This document shows positions 41,546 through 48,459 of a stretch of DNA of 52,388 nt, piece after piece. Position 1 is the first letter of the stretch. Each line of letters begins with the position of its first letter. The notes beneath the pieces are model-generated. The model was not told the origin of the DNA. It saw nothing but the letters and a program-made list of their open reading frames with translations, and did not search any database. The stretch is from an uncultured Bacteroidales bacterium (lineage in GTDB: Bacteria; Bacteroidota; Bacteroidia; Bacteroidales; Paludibacteraceae): the NCBI GenBank assembly GCA_946626605.1, contig CAMOUL010000015.1:1-52388 (forward strand), in the 5' to 3' direction. Made by a program: the position numbers and the translations under genes.

Positions 41546-42463
41546 ATGGCAAAAATCGGTATTTTTGACAGCGGTTATGGCGGTTTGACCATCTTGGAAG
41601 CGATCCGCCGGGAGTTACCTCAGTACGACTATCTGTACCTGGGGGACAACGCCCGTGCGCCGTATGGCACGCACTCGTTCGATGTTATTTACCGCTATAC
41701 CCTCCAAGCCGTCAAATACCTCTTCTCCCAAGATTGCGCGTTGGTCATCTTAGCCTGCAATACCGCAAGCGCAAAAGCCTTGCGAACGATTCAGCAAAAG
41801 GACCTGCCTCTTCTTCGGTCTGTCAGTCCGGAGGACGGTCTGGGTCACACCTGGAAGCGGTCTGTATTCTGTCAGTCCGAAGGACGGTCTCTAAATGTCT
41901 TGGGCGTCATCCGTCCCACCGTTGAAGCCGTTCCCTCAATCACCAAGACAGGCCACATAGGCATCCTCGCCACCCCTGCTACCGTCTCCTCCGAGAGTTA
42001 TGTCCTCGAATTAGAGAAATTGTCAATTGTCAATTGTCAATTATCAATTACCCAACAGGCTTGTCCCCTTTGGGTGCCATTAATTGAGAACGGCGAGCAC
42101 CTCAACCCCGGCGCAGACTACTTTGTCGATCTCTACCTGCGGCAGATTTTAGAGAAGGACCCGCTCATCGACACCCTCATTCTCGGCTGCACGCACTACC
42201 CGTTGTTGCTGCCGAAGATCAGTCAATGGATTCGCAACAACGGCAAACGCTTTGCGGCAAGCGATATTCAGGTCATTTCGCAGGGGTACCTGGAAGCAAA
42301 GAGCCTGGCGGATTATCTCCTCCGTCATCCGGAGTACGAGTCCCAGCTCTCGCAAGGTGGTAGTTGCCACTACCTGACCACAGAAAATGCGGACCGCTTC
42401 TCGCAATCCGCATCGCTCTTCCTCTCCTCCCCCGTCCAGGCGGAGCACATTGATCTGGAGTAA
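41546..42463 (+). CDS. murI: glutamate racemase, 305 aa with in-frame insertions
   Basis: MAKIGIFDSGYGG, YLGDNARAPYGTHS, ACNTASAKALR (first catalytic Cys) and LGCTHYPLLLP (second catalytic Cys) identify MurI, which makes D-glutamate for peptidoglycan. The active-site motifs are intact. Two segments look inserted: ~27 residues after QQKDLP, encoded by a 22-bp repeat pair, and LSIVNCQLSIT, encoded by a 7-bp array. The start is the ATG at 41546; an earlier frame start lies upstream of the promoter. Confidence 0.95.
   Translation: MAKIGIFDSGYGGLTILEAIRRELPQYDYLYLGDNARAPYGTHSFDVIYRYTLQAVKYLFSQDCALVILACNTASAKALRTIQQKDLPLLRSVSPEDGLGHTWKRSVFCQSEGRSLNVLGVIRPTVEAVPSITKTGHIGILATPATVSSESYVLELEKLSIVNCQLSITQQACPLWVPLIENGEHLNPGADYFVDLYLRQILEKDPLIDTLILGCTHYPLLLPKISQWIRNNGKRFAASDIQVISQGYLEAKSLADYLLRHPEYESQLSQGGSCHYLTTENADRFSQSASLFLSSPVQAEHIDLE
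41820..41890. repeat. 22-bp direct repeat pair with internal hairpin inside murI
   Basis: CTGTCAGTCCGGAGGACGGT at 41820 and CTGTCAGTCCGAAGGACGGT at 41869. Each has an internal inverted repeat (GTCC/GGAC). CGGTCT recurs four times across the segment. Confidence 0.8.
42018..42052. repeat. 7-bp tandem array x5 inside murI (AATTGTC)
   Basis: AATTGTC, AATTGTC, AATTGTC, AATTATC, AATTACC encode LSIVNCQLSIT. Confidence 0.9.
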
Positions 42464-42547
42464 TTTAGTTTAGTTTATAAAAGAGTTTTAGGGTTTATGA
42501 GTGGTTAAACCCCAGTAGAACGTGTCGGTATAGTATGCTGATGAACC

Positions 42548-42602
42548 AAATAAGAACTAATGAAGGACTAAATAACAACTAAATAAGAACTAAATAAGAA
42601 CC
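42548..42602. repeat. 11-bp tandem array x5 (AAATAAGAACT)
   Basis: AAATAAGAACT, AATGAAGGACT, AAATAACAACT, AAATAAGAACT, AAATAAGAACC. Confidence 0.9.
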
Positions 42603-42694
42603 AAAGAATTATGTAAAACAGGACGGGAGGAATGGGGAAATGGGAGGGGAAGATGAATCCGACTGGCAGCCGGAATAACACGAAGAATCTATCG

Positions 42695-42711
42695 CCGGAA
42701 TATAATTCCGG
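42695..42711. other. inverted repeat downstream of the HNH gene terminators
   Basis: CCGGAAT-ATA-ATTCCGG, the third of three hairpins in the row. Confidence 0.6.
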
Positions 42712-42731
42712 GGAAATGGACATACAAAAAA

Positions 42732-42748
42732 CCGGCATCCGATGCCGG
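42732..42748 (-). terminator. second tandem terminator of the HNH/methylase operon
   Basis: CCGGCATC-GATGCCGG stem; in the minus direction it is followed by TTTTTTG. Confidence 0.85.
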
Positions 42749-42765
42749 GAAAAGAAGAAAGAAAA

Positions 42766-42793
42766 ACCGCTTGGCGAGTGAACGCCAAGCGGT
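42766..42793 (-). terminator. first tandem terminator of the HNH/methylase operon
   Basis: A perfect 11-bp stem (ACCGCTTGGCG/CGCCAAGCGGT) followed in the minus direction by TTTTTC. Confidence 0.85.
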
Positions 42794-42834
42794 GTGGGAC
42801 GGGATAAAATCCCTGACAAGAAACGAAGTCAATT

Positions 42835-43962
42835 TCACTTGCTGCTTTTGCGGCGGTTGCAATCGCGGCAGAGCATTTGGCAGTTGGAGGCAATCGTTCG
42901 TCCGCCTTCTACCCACGGGGTGATATGGTCTGCTTCCATGACCTCGATATCAAAGGGTTTGCCGCAGATGGCACATTTTCCGCCTTGCCGTTCATAGACC
43001 TCTCGGCGCGTGTTCGCATCAAAAGTGCGGATACCCAAATGGTGGATGTCGCCGTCTAAGATATAAGCGAAGATGCCGCTTTTCTTCTGTACATCGCTGT
43101 CCGCCATCAGTTTTGCCATTTGTTCACCGATAGCCGTAGCGGTTAAAGTAGTGTCTTTGTGCTTGTTATAGAGCAGCCCCCATTCCACGCCTTTCATTTC
43201 TTTTTTGTACTGGCGGCCGAAGAGTTTTTCTATCCAATGAGTGACATCCTGGAAATACTGCCATAACTCATCGGCGTCTGTATCGTGCTTATGTTTTACC
43301 ATGTATTCCTCAATACTCAAACCTTGCGCGTCGCTGATCCATTTGAGTGCGGTCTCTAAATAATCCTGACGAATAGGCGTACCGCTCATAAAATCACATG
43401 CCAACTTGTATGCCACGCAACTTGTCTTGGAGAAACGGCGTTTGGCTTGTGTTACCCACGGCCCGGAATAGATAGCATTACGGATTTCTTGTTCGGTCAA
43501 TTTTTCTCCGGCAATATTGATAGTATTGAACCATTTCAGTTTTTCTTCATCTGTGCCGTTTTCGCATATATAAACTTGTAATTCGTAATTATATATACGC
43601 TCCTTTTGTGTATCTGTCAGCCCCTCAAAATTAGTTAGATTGCCGTCCAAGACCATCATAAATTCTCCGGCAATAAACGAGCAAATACTAATGGTTCGTT
43701 GTTGTCCGTCAAGCAATTCATACTCTATTCCATCAGAGCCATCCGTCTTGACCCAATACATGACATTTAGAGGAAAACCTTGCCAAACAGTATCAATTAC
43801 GGCATTGCGCTGTTTGTCATTGTACACAAATTCTCGCTGATATTTTGGGCGGATGTTTAACTTTCCACCATAACCTACAATTCCTTCTTCTTGAATACTG
43901 AGGTCATTGTAACTTTCGCATAGTTCGCGAACCTTAATCGGTTTTAATTTAATATTCATCAT
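42835..43962 (-). CDS. DUF262 and HNH nuclease-domain protein, 375 aa
   Basis: The N-terminal region is DUF262 (ParB/GmrS-like): KYQREFVYND, then LLDGQQRTISIC, the usual QQR signature. The C-terminal ~50 residues form an HNH endonuclease with CAICGKPF, ADHITPW and CRDCNRRK. DUF262 proteins include the GmrSD restriction enzymes, which cut modified DNA. It overlaps the preceding methylase by 4 bases, so together they probably form a restriction-modification or related defence pair. Translation starts at ATG 43962 or the next codon, also ATG. Confidence 0.88.
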   Translation of the reverse strand: MMNIKLKPIKVRELCESYNDLSIQEEGIVGYGGKLNIRPKYQREFVYNDKQRNAVIDTVWQGFPLNVMYWVKTDGSDGIEYELLDGQQRTISICSFIAGEFMMVLDGNLTNFEGLTDTQKERIYNYELQVYICENGTDEEKLKWFNTINIAGEKLTEQEIRNAIYSGPWVTQAKRRFSKTSCVAYKLACDFMSGTPIRQDYLETALKWISDAQGLSIEEYMVKHKHDTDADELWQYFQDVTHWIEKLFGRQYKKEMKGVEWGLLYNKHKDTTLTATAIGEQMAKLMADSDVQKKSGIFAYILDGDIHHLGIRTFDANTRREVYERQGGKCAICGKPFDIEVMEADHITPWVEGGRTIASNCQMLCRDCNRRKSSK

Positions 43963-45038
43963 GGCTTTTGTGGTTTTTTATTGCGAATTAAAATACGAGC
44001 ATATAACTTGACTCCGTTTACATACGGATAACCAAAATTAAATTCATCCTTTTTAGTTGTAGTCATAGCCCCTATAATTTCAAATTGGTCAGGGCTATAT
44101 TTATCCATAAATGTTAATGGGACTCCCATTGCTCCTTCGTAATCTATAGGTATGTCTCCTGTCGCATTTACATTAATACCATCGTAATTGTCATATTTCG
44201 GATATTCTTCTGGCGTATAATGTTTATATAAAACTAAATCTTCGTGACGTTGGGGATAATCCATATTTGTAAACCATCTAACACCCACAACTCTTACATA
44301 TCTATTCCCTTTTTCATCTACCCTCAACGATTTAGACCGAACTTCATAAGTTGGGGGAATCATAAATTCTCGGTCACCACTATGAATGCTAACTCCGAGC
44401 CACATTTTGTTCTCTTTTATCAATTTAAAACATTCCTTGTATGAAATTGCATTTTGGTTACCAATTATAAGGAATTTCTTGTCATATTTCACTAATTGAG
44501 CCACATATTCGCGGAAAAGAGAAAATGGCGGATTTGTGACCACAATATCTGCTTCTTTGAGTAATTCTATACATTCCTGTGAGCGAAAATCTCCATTCCC
44601 TTTGAGTAAGGAAAGTACATTTTTGTCGTTTTGAATTAAGTATTGTACATCGGCTAAATTTACTGCTCCATCGTTATTATAATCTTGCACTTCGGTGATT
44701 TCTACTTTATAGGCAATCTTCTTAGGTTCGCTTTCTTCTATCTCGAACAACAACGGCAACTCGTCACCGGCTATGGGTGAGCCATTGTAACAAGTCGCAA
44801 TGAGTTTTTTGAGACCTAATTGATTAAAGTTGAGCGCAAAATACTTGAAGAAATTGCTTTCATATGGATCGTCACAATTACACAACACTACCTTTCCCTT
44901 AAAGTGTTGTTTATAATATTTGAGTTCCTTGGCTATGTCATCTAATTGTGTATAGAACTCATCTTGTTTAGCTTTTTGAGCGGTCGCTAAATCTGCCTTT
45001 GCCATAGATTGATAGTTGTTTTTGTGCATAACTATCAA
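43959..45038 (-). CDS. EcoRI-family adenine-specific DNA methyltransferase, 359 aa
   Basis: KQDEFYTQ at the N-terminus and DIVVTNPPFSLFREYVAQL, with NPPF as the adenine methylase motif IV, identify the EcoRI-methylase family. The protein also carries DYNNDGAVNLADVQYLIQND, which looks like a calcium-loop (dockerin-like) motif. It is AT-rich compared with its neighbours, consistent with transfer. Alternative starts are ATG 45029 and 45005 (MAKADLATAQ), the latter closer to the family's usual N-terminus. It should protect DNA from the partner nuclease. Confidence 0.88.
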   Translation of the reverse strand: MIVMHKNNYQSMAKADLATAQKAKQDEFYTQLDDIAKELKYYKQHFKGKVVLCNCDDPYESNFFKYFALNFNQLGLKKLIATCYNGSPIAGDELPLLFEIEESEPKKIAYKVEITEVQDYNNDGAVNLADVQYLIQNDKNVLSLLKGNGDFRSQECIELLKEADIVVTNPPFSLFREYVAQLVKYDKKFLIIGNQNAISYKECFKLIKENKMWLGVSIHSGDREFMIPPTYEVRSKSLRVDEKGNRYVRVVGVRWFTNMDYPQRHEDLVLYKHYTPEEYPKYDNYDGINVNATGDIPIDYEGAMGVPLTFMDKYSPDQFEIIGAMTTTKKDEFNFGYPYVNGVKLYARILIRNKKPQKP

Positions 45039-45075
45039 TCCACCAAACAGATAAGAAAAGTGAACTCACTTATCC

Positions 45076-45222
45076 GTTCGACAGGTGTCTACCAAACCCC
45101 TACTCCTGATAAATGAGCCCACCGATGGTGAGCGCATACTATCATTTTAGGAGTAGAGATGTAGATACACCTCAACAATTATTATTTCGGTAGTTCAATT
45201 TGTTTGGTAGACTTCGTCGAAC
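45076..45222 (-). other. structured element B (multi-stem hairpin)
   Basis: Stems: GTTCGAC (45076-45082) with GTCGAAC (45216-45222); TCTACCAAAC (45088-45097) with GTTTGGTAGA (45202-45211); CTACTCC (45100-45106) with GGAGTAG (45150-45156); tip CACC-GAT-GGTG (45120-45130). It shares the layout and the ATAAATG bulge with element C but has a longer internal loop. Confidence 0.7.
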
Positions 45223-45262
45223 GATGAAATAATAGTAATGCTTATTATTTTAATATGTTTTT

Positions 45263-45278
45263 GCGCGACGCTTCGCGC
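45263..45278. repeat. GCGC hairpin of tail module B
   Basis: GCGC-GACGCTTC-GCGC, matching that of module C in position and pattern. Confidence 0.65.
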
Positions 45279-45287
45279 TTGTATTTG

Positions 45288-45361
45288 TGGAGTATAGCGG
45301 ACTCGAACCGCTCACCTCAACACTGCCAGTGTTGCGCTCTAGCCAGATGAGCTAATACCCC
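45288..45361 (-). tRNA. tRNA-Ala(GGC)
   Basis: GGGGTAT pairs with ATACTCC (one G-U pair), D arm TAGCTCATCTGGCTA, anticodon loop with GGC, T arm GGTTCGAGTCC, discriminator A, no encoded CCA. It lies between RhuM and element B, and no local promoter is seen directly upstream. Confidence 0.93.
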
Positions 45362-45373
45362 TTATGTACTATT

Positions 45374-45400
45374 CACTTTTTTACGCTGTCGGTGCCAGCG
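45374..45400. repeat. R repeat copy (module B)
   Basis: CTTTTTTACGCTGTCGGTGC and following. Same repeat at 46306-46332 and 51062-51090. Confidence 0.85.
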
Positions 45401-45405
45401 ATAAG

Positions 45406-46263
45406 TTATTTTACTTCTTTCAATACAGCATCTGGAGTCGTACCCATAAGCATGATAGCGGATAGTTTCTTTCCCATATCTTTGAGTGAATGTCCACAAT
45501 GATACAGACTATCGTCTATTATCAACCATCGGTCGTGCGAGGGTGTTGACCACTTGTGCGTATTCACAGGCCGCAAACCTTTTGTAGCATTGTGCATGTC
45601 GCGCAAAGACTTATACTCGCTATCCGAATAAATATCAGCCGTTACTCCTTCCGCACGCACATCTAACATCTCAAACGTAGCGGCATCCACATACCGATCT
45701 ACTATTATCACGCGTTTCTTAGCTGTCTTAATCAATTTCTCCAGAAGCACCCGAGCGGCAAAGAACTCTCTTTCAAAGAAGACTTGCTCTACCGGCGGTA
45801 CATTTGTACGGACAAAGAAATCTATCTTTTCTTGATGGTCGGCTAAAGTGTTTTCTATGGTGTGGAACTTCTTGTCTATCCGTTCTTCCATAGACAGTAA
45901 ACGCTGATTGACCGCATAACCTTTGAGCATATAGTCTTTAATTACTCTATTAGCCCATTGGCGGAACTTAGTACCAACGATTGATTTAACACGATAACCG
46001 ACTGAAATAATGACATCTAAGTTATAGAAATTAGTTTTATATACCTTCCCGTCTGCGGCAGTTAGTAAGGATTCCTTACATACTGAATCTTTGTCCAGTT
46101 CCCCTTCTTTGAAGATGTTGCCAATATGCAGCGTGATATTGTTACGAGTAGTATTGAACAGCATGGCCATCTGTTGCTGTGTGAGCCATACAGTTTCATT
46201 CTCCAATTTGACCTCTATTGATAGTTGGTCGTTGGGTTGATATAATACTATTTCGTCTTTCAT
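45406..46263 (-). CDS. RhuM-family protein, 285 aa
   Basis: VWLTQQQMAMLFNTTRNNIT and the following ~110 residues are RhuM/ORF6N-like and probably bind DNA or a partner protein. The C-terminal region contains HDRWLIIDDSLYHCGHSLKD, like a phospholipase-D type site, with the H-x-K pattern not intact. RhuM proteins are common in accessory islands and are of uncertain function. It is the last gene of a small operon after two microproteins and is followed by an R repeat. Confidence 0.85.
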   Translation of the reverse strand: MKDEIVLYQPNDQLSIEVKLENETVWLTQQQMAMLFNTTRNNITLHIGNIFKEGELDKDSVCKESLLTAADGKVYKTNFYNLDVIISVGYRVKSIVGTKFRQWANRVIKDYMLKGYAVNQRLLSMEERIDKKFHTIENTLADHQEKIDFFVRTNVPPVEQVFFEREFFAARVLLEKLIKTAKKRVIIVDRYVDAATFEMLDVRAEGVTADIYSDSEYKSLRDMHNATKGLRPVNTHKWSTPSHDRWLIIDDSLYHCGHSLKDMGKKLSAIMLMGTTPDAVLKEVK

Positions 46264-46293
46264 TTCGTCAATAAACGCTTTTTTTCAATATGT

Positions 46294-46413
46294 CTATATG
46301 TTTTTCACCGCTTTTTTACGCTGTCGTGCCAGCGGTGGTTGAGTTATAACTAACTCTTTTACACTTTCTTCAAACTGCAAAAGAGCTTGCTTGGTGTAAA
46401 CAACTTCTTTCAT
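46294..46413 (-). CDS. 39-aa microprotein
   Basis: MKEVVYTKQALLQFEESVKE and a basic C-terminus. It begins by an ATGA overlap with the preceding 47-aa gene. Its 3' third contains an R-repeat copy, so the last ~12 residues (PLARQRKKAVKNI) derive from repeat sequence. Confidence 0.5.
   Translation of the reverse strand: MKEVVYTKQALLQFEESVKELVITQPPLARQRKKAVKNI
46306..46332. repeat. R repeat copy inside the 39-aa gene
   Basis: CGCTTTTTTACGCTGTCGTG CCAGCGG; lacks two bases of the other copies, which keeps this reading frame open. Confidence 0.8.
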
Positions 46414-46553
46414 TGGAACATAGCGCGAATGCGCGGTTCAAGGAAAGCGATTGCTTCATCGGCAGTATAGTACTTTTTCTGCACATTTCCGGTACCTATT
46501 GCATCTGTTGTAATAGGTGCTTCTTGGGGTTGATTTTTAACGTCTGTTTGCAT
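46410..46553 (-). CDS. 47-aa microprotein
   Basis: Opens MQTDVKNQPQEAPITTDAIG and contains YYTADEAIAFLEPRIRAMF, an amphipathic helix. Small proteins with EAIAFLEPRIRAMF-like segments occur in Bacteroidales accessory regions, as I recall. First gene after the promoter at 46586; stop overlaps the next start (ATGA). Confidence 0.6.
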   Translation of the reverse strand: MQTDVKNQPQEAPITTDAIGTGNVQKKYYTADEAIAFLEPRIRAMFQ

Positions 46554-46561
46554 AGTCGTTC

Positions 46562-46634
46562 TTGTTTTCTAAACCTTTGCGGGTGCAAAGGTACACAAAA
46601 AAAATGACATACGCAAATTTGTATGCCATTTTTT
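46562..46634 (-). promoter_or_regulatory. head module copy 1: overlapping terminator and promoter
   Basis: GTTTTCTAAACCTTTGC, TGCAAAGGTACACAAAAAAA and the hairpin GACATAC/GTATGCC recur nearly unchanged at 51502-51573. The hairpin plus T-run can end the upstream gene (46654), and its lower part carries the -33 box of the promoter. Confidence 0.75.
46586..46616 (-). promoter_or_regulatory. promoter of the microprotein-RhuM operon
   Basis: TACCTTTG with TTGCGTATGT 13 bases upstream. Confidence 0.8.
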
Positions 46635-46653
46635 GTACTAATTTAGTTTTTTG

Positions 46654-48402
46654 TTACCTCACTTCCTGTCCCGTTACGGTATATTCCTTTTCCCCGCGGA
46701 GGATGACGATTTGACCGTCGCGGAGGATTTTAACAGGGGAGGCATGCTCTGTGATGTGCTCTATGTGTGTCACTTCACCGGGAAGGAGAATGGAATCATC
46801 ACTACCTCCTATAGTAAAATAGACATAGCCGCAATGACCACCATGAGTGCAATCAAAAGAAGTGACCCGTAATGTCAGTTCCTGACCATGTAACAGCAGA
46901 TTACGGAGGTCGAAGACAGCCGTTGTCCATTCCTTCCAGATAATATTCCCCATGGTCTGCGCCTCTGTATGGCCGGTTATATGCCAACCTTTCCCGATGG
47001 CTTCCGGAGTAAGTGTTTGATTGTCAAAAATATCGTTTCCGTTTATGTCCAATTGATAATCCGGACCTAAAGATTGACCATTGGCGAGAACATCCACCTG
47101 TATACGCGGATTAGCAGTCGCTTCATGAGCCGGTTCTTCAATAAAAGGCAGATATTTGAACACTAAAACAGGATAATTGATCGTATCTCCGACAAAGTCG
47201 AATTCTATCCGTTCCGCCTCGCTTTCAGCACTCCAGTTACCCAAGCGTACCGATGCAAACTCGCCATCCGGGACGACCGAAACTACATTTCCCGTGCGAG
47301 GTTCCGTTTCGTAAGGGTCAAAATGCAGAGAATGACGGCTGTTTCCAGAGGAAGGACCGTAATTGACAGGAGACACCTTCCGGAAATCATTGAATACCAT
47401 TGTGTTGGAGACAGATGAGTTGTTCACATAGCACTTCGCATTGTCCAGATTAAGGAAGTCCACACACATCTGTTCCGGATAGTAAATAAAACGAGAAACA
47501 AGTGCCTTCAGGCCATACAGTCCCCCTTCGCACAAAGCGCGGACACTAAAACTCGTCTGACCGGCAGGAATATTCGTAAAAGAGGCGGAGGTACCCGTTT
47601 CTATTCGCGTATCAATCCATATATCAGTAGTACCGGAATAAACGGACACCTCGTATTCGGCAGCCGTTCCGTTCCAGTCCAATTGCACATTATGCCCTTG
47701 TCTTTGTACTGTCAAGTCAGTGGGGGCTTCACACGGAGCACTATCGTAAATCTGTATGTTATCAATCTTAGCTCCCGGCTGCTTCGCCGCTATATTTTCG
47801 TTCGCCCACACGAAAGCCAGATAGTGTGGTTTTCCGTTGCACGCACGACCGGAAATGGTTATTACACATTGCTGCCATAAAGCAGTACCGTAAATATACC
47901 CGGCATCCCCCACATGCGAAAGTACATATTCGGAATACATCAAAGGGACCTGCCCGGAAACATTTGCAAACGACATCACTTTTATGGAATCACCATTCTC
48001 TTTCGTCACCGGAATCCAGAGAACATGCAACCCATCGAAACCGCTCGCCCTATTTCCAGTTACGCAGTAATCGAAAGTAAGCGTATAACTGCCGGAAGAC
48101 TTATATTCCAGCGTAAGAGTGTCATACGCGGCTACCCAACATGGGTTGTTGGAATAATGTGCATTCAGACCGTTATCATCGGAAATATAGAGTCCGTAGT
48201 GACCGTCCGGAGTACTATTCCCCAGCTCTCCGAGATACCATTTATTAGCCAACTGGTTGTACACATTCTGATTCGCTGTACGGTTCAGCACCCACCTGTT
48301 ACGGATTGTGGCATCCTCAAAATCACAGGAATACTTTACGGAAGCCGCCATCGGACATATACAGGCGCCGATTGCCAGCAATGCCAAAAATCTGAATTTC
48401 AT
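46654..48402 (-). CDS. secreted FN3-type protein, possibly a T9SS cargo, 582 aa
   Basis: The start at 48402 gives signal peptide MKFRFLALLAIGACICPMAA. The N-terminal ~200 residues look like a jelly-roll (CDFEDATIRNRWVLNR, HYLAFVWANENIA). A fibronectin-III-like domain follows at ~215-310 (PTDLTVQRQGHNVQLDWNG). The C-terminus LRDGQIVILRGEKEYTVTGQ resembles the Por-type sorting tail of type IX secretion cargo; truncated forms of this tail are common. Third gene behind the exported orphan and protease genes. Confidence 0.75.
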   Translation of the reverse strand: MKFRFLALLAIGACICPMAASVKYSCDFEDATIRNRWVLNRTANQNVYNQLANKWYLGELGNSTPDGHYGLYISDDNGLNAHYSNNPCWVAAYDTLTLEYKSSGSYTLTFDYCVTGNRASGFDGLHVLWIPVTKENGDSIKVMSFANVSGQVPLMYSEYVLSHVGDAGYIYGTALWQQCVITISGRACNGKPHYLAFVWANENIAAKQPGAKIDNIQIYDSAPCEAPTDLTVQRQGHNVQLDWNGTAAEYEVSVYSGTTDIWIDTRIETGTSASFTNIPAGQTSFSVRALCEGGLYGLKALVSRFIYYPEQMCVDFLNLDNAKCYVNNSSVSNTMVFNDFRKVSPVNYGPSSGNSRHSLHFDPYETEPRTGNVVSVVPDGEFASVRLGNWSAESEAERIEFDFVGDTINYPVLVFKYLPFIEEPAHEATANPRIQVDVLANGQSLGPDYQLDINGNDIFDNQTLTPEAIGKGWHITGHTEAQTMGNIIWKEWTTAVFDLRNLLLHGQELTLRVTSFDCTHGGHCGYVYFTIGGSDDSILLPGEVTHIEHITEHASPVKILRDGQIVILRGEKEYTVTGQEVR

Positions 48403-48459
48403 ACTATTTACCCTAAATTCGTGTCGGGCACAACTGTTCAATAGTTGATACAAAAATGA

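Larger units (their letters stand above)
42464..42834. other. 371-bp gene-free region with 11-bp array and hairpins
   Basis: No gene. It holds an 11-bp array (42548-42602) and three strong hairpins (42695-42711, 42732-42748, 42766-42793). It is the junction between the conserved dnaN/murI block and the accessory patch. Confidence 0.8.
45039..45405. other. region between RhuM and methylase: tRNA-Ala and tail module B
   Basis: In minus order: R repeat (45374-45400), tRNA-Ala (45288-45361), GCGC hairpin (45263-45278), element B (45076-45222) and a U-rich hairpin near 45060. Confidence 0.8.

Noticed and set aside
42835..43962. IscB or HEARO-type nuclease with guide RNA
   Set aside because: The HNH domain is joined to DUF262 rather than to a RuvC-like domain, so element B is not a plausible guide RNA for it.
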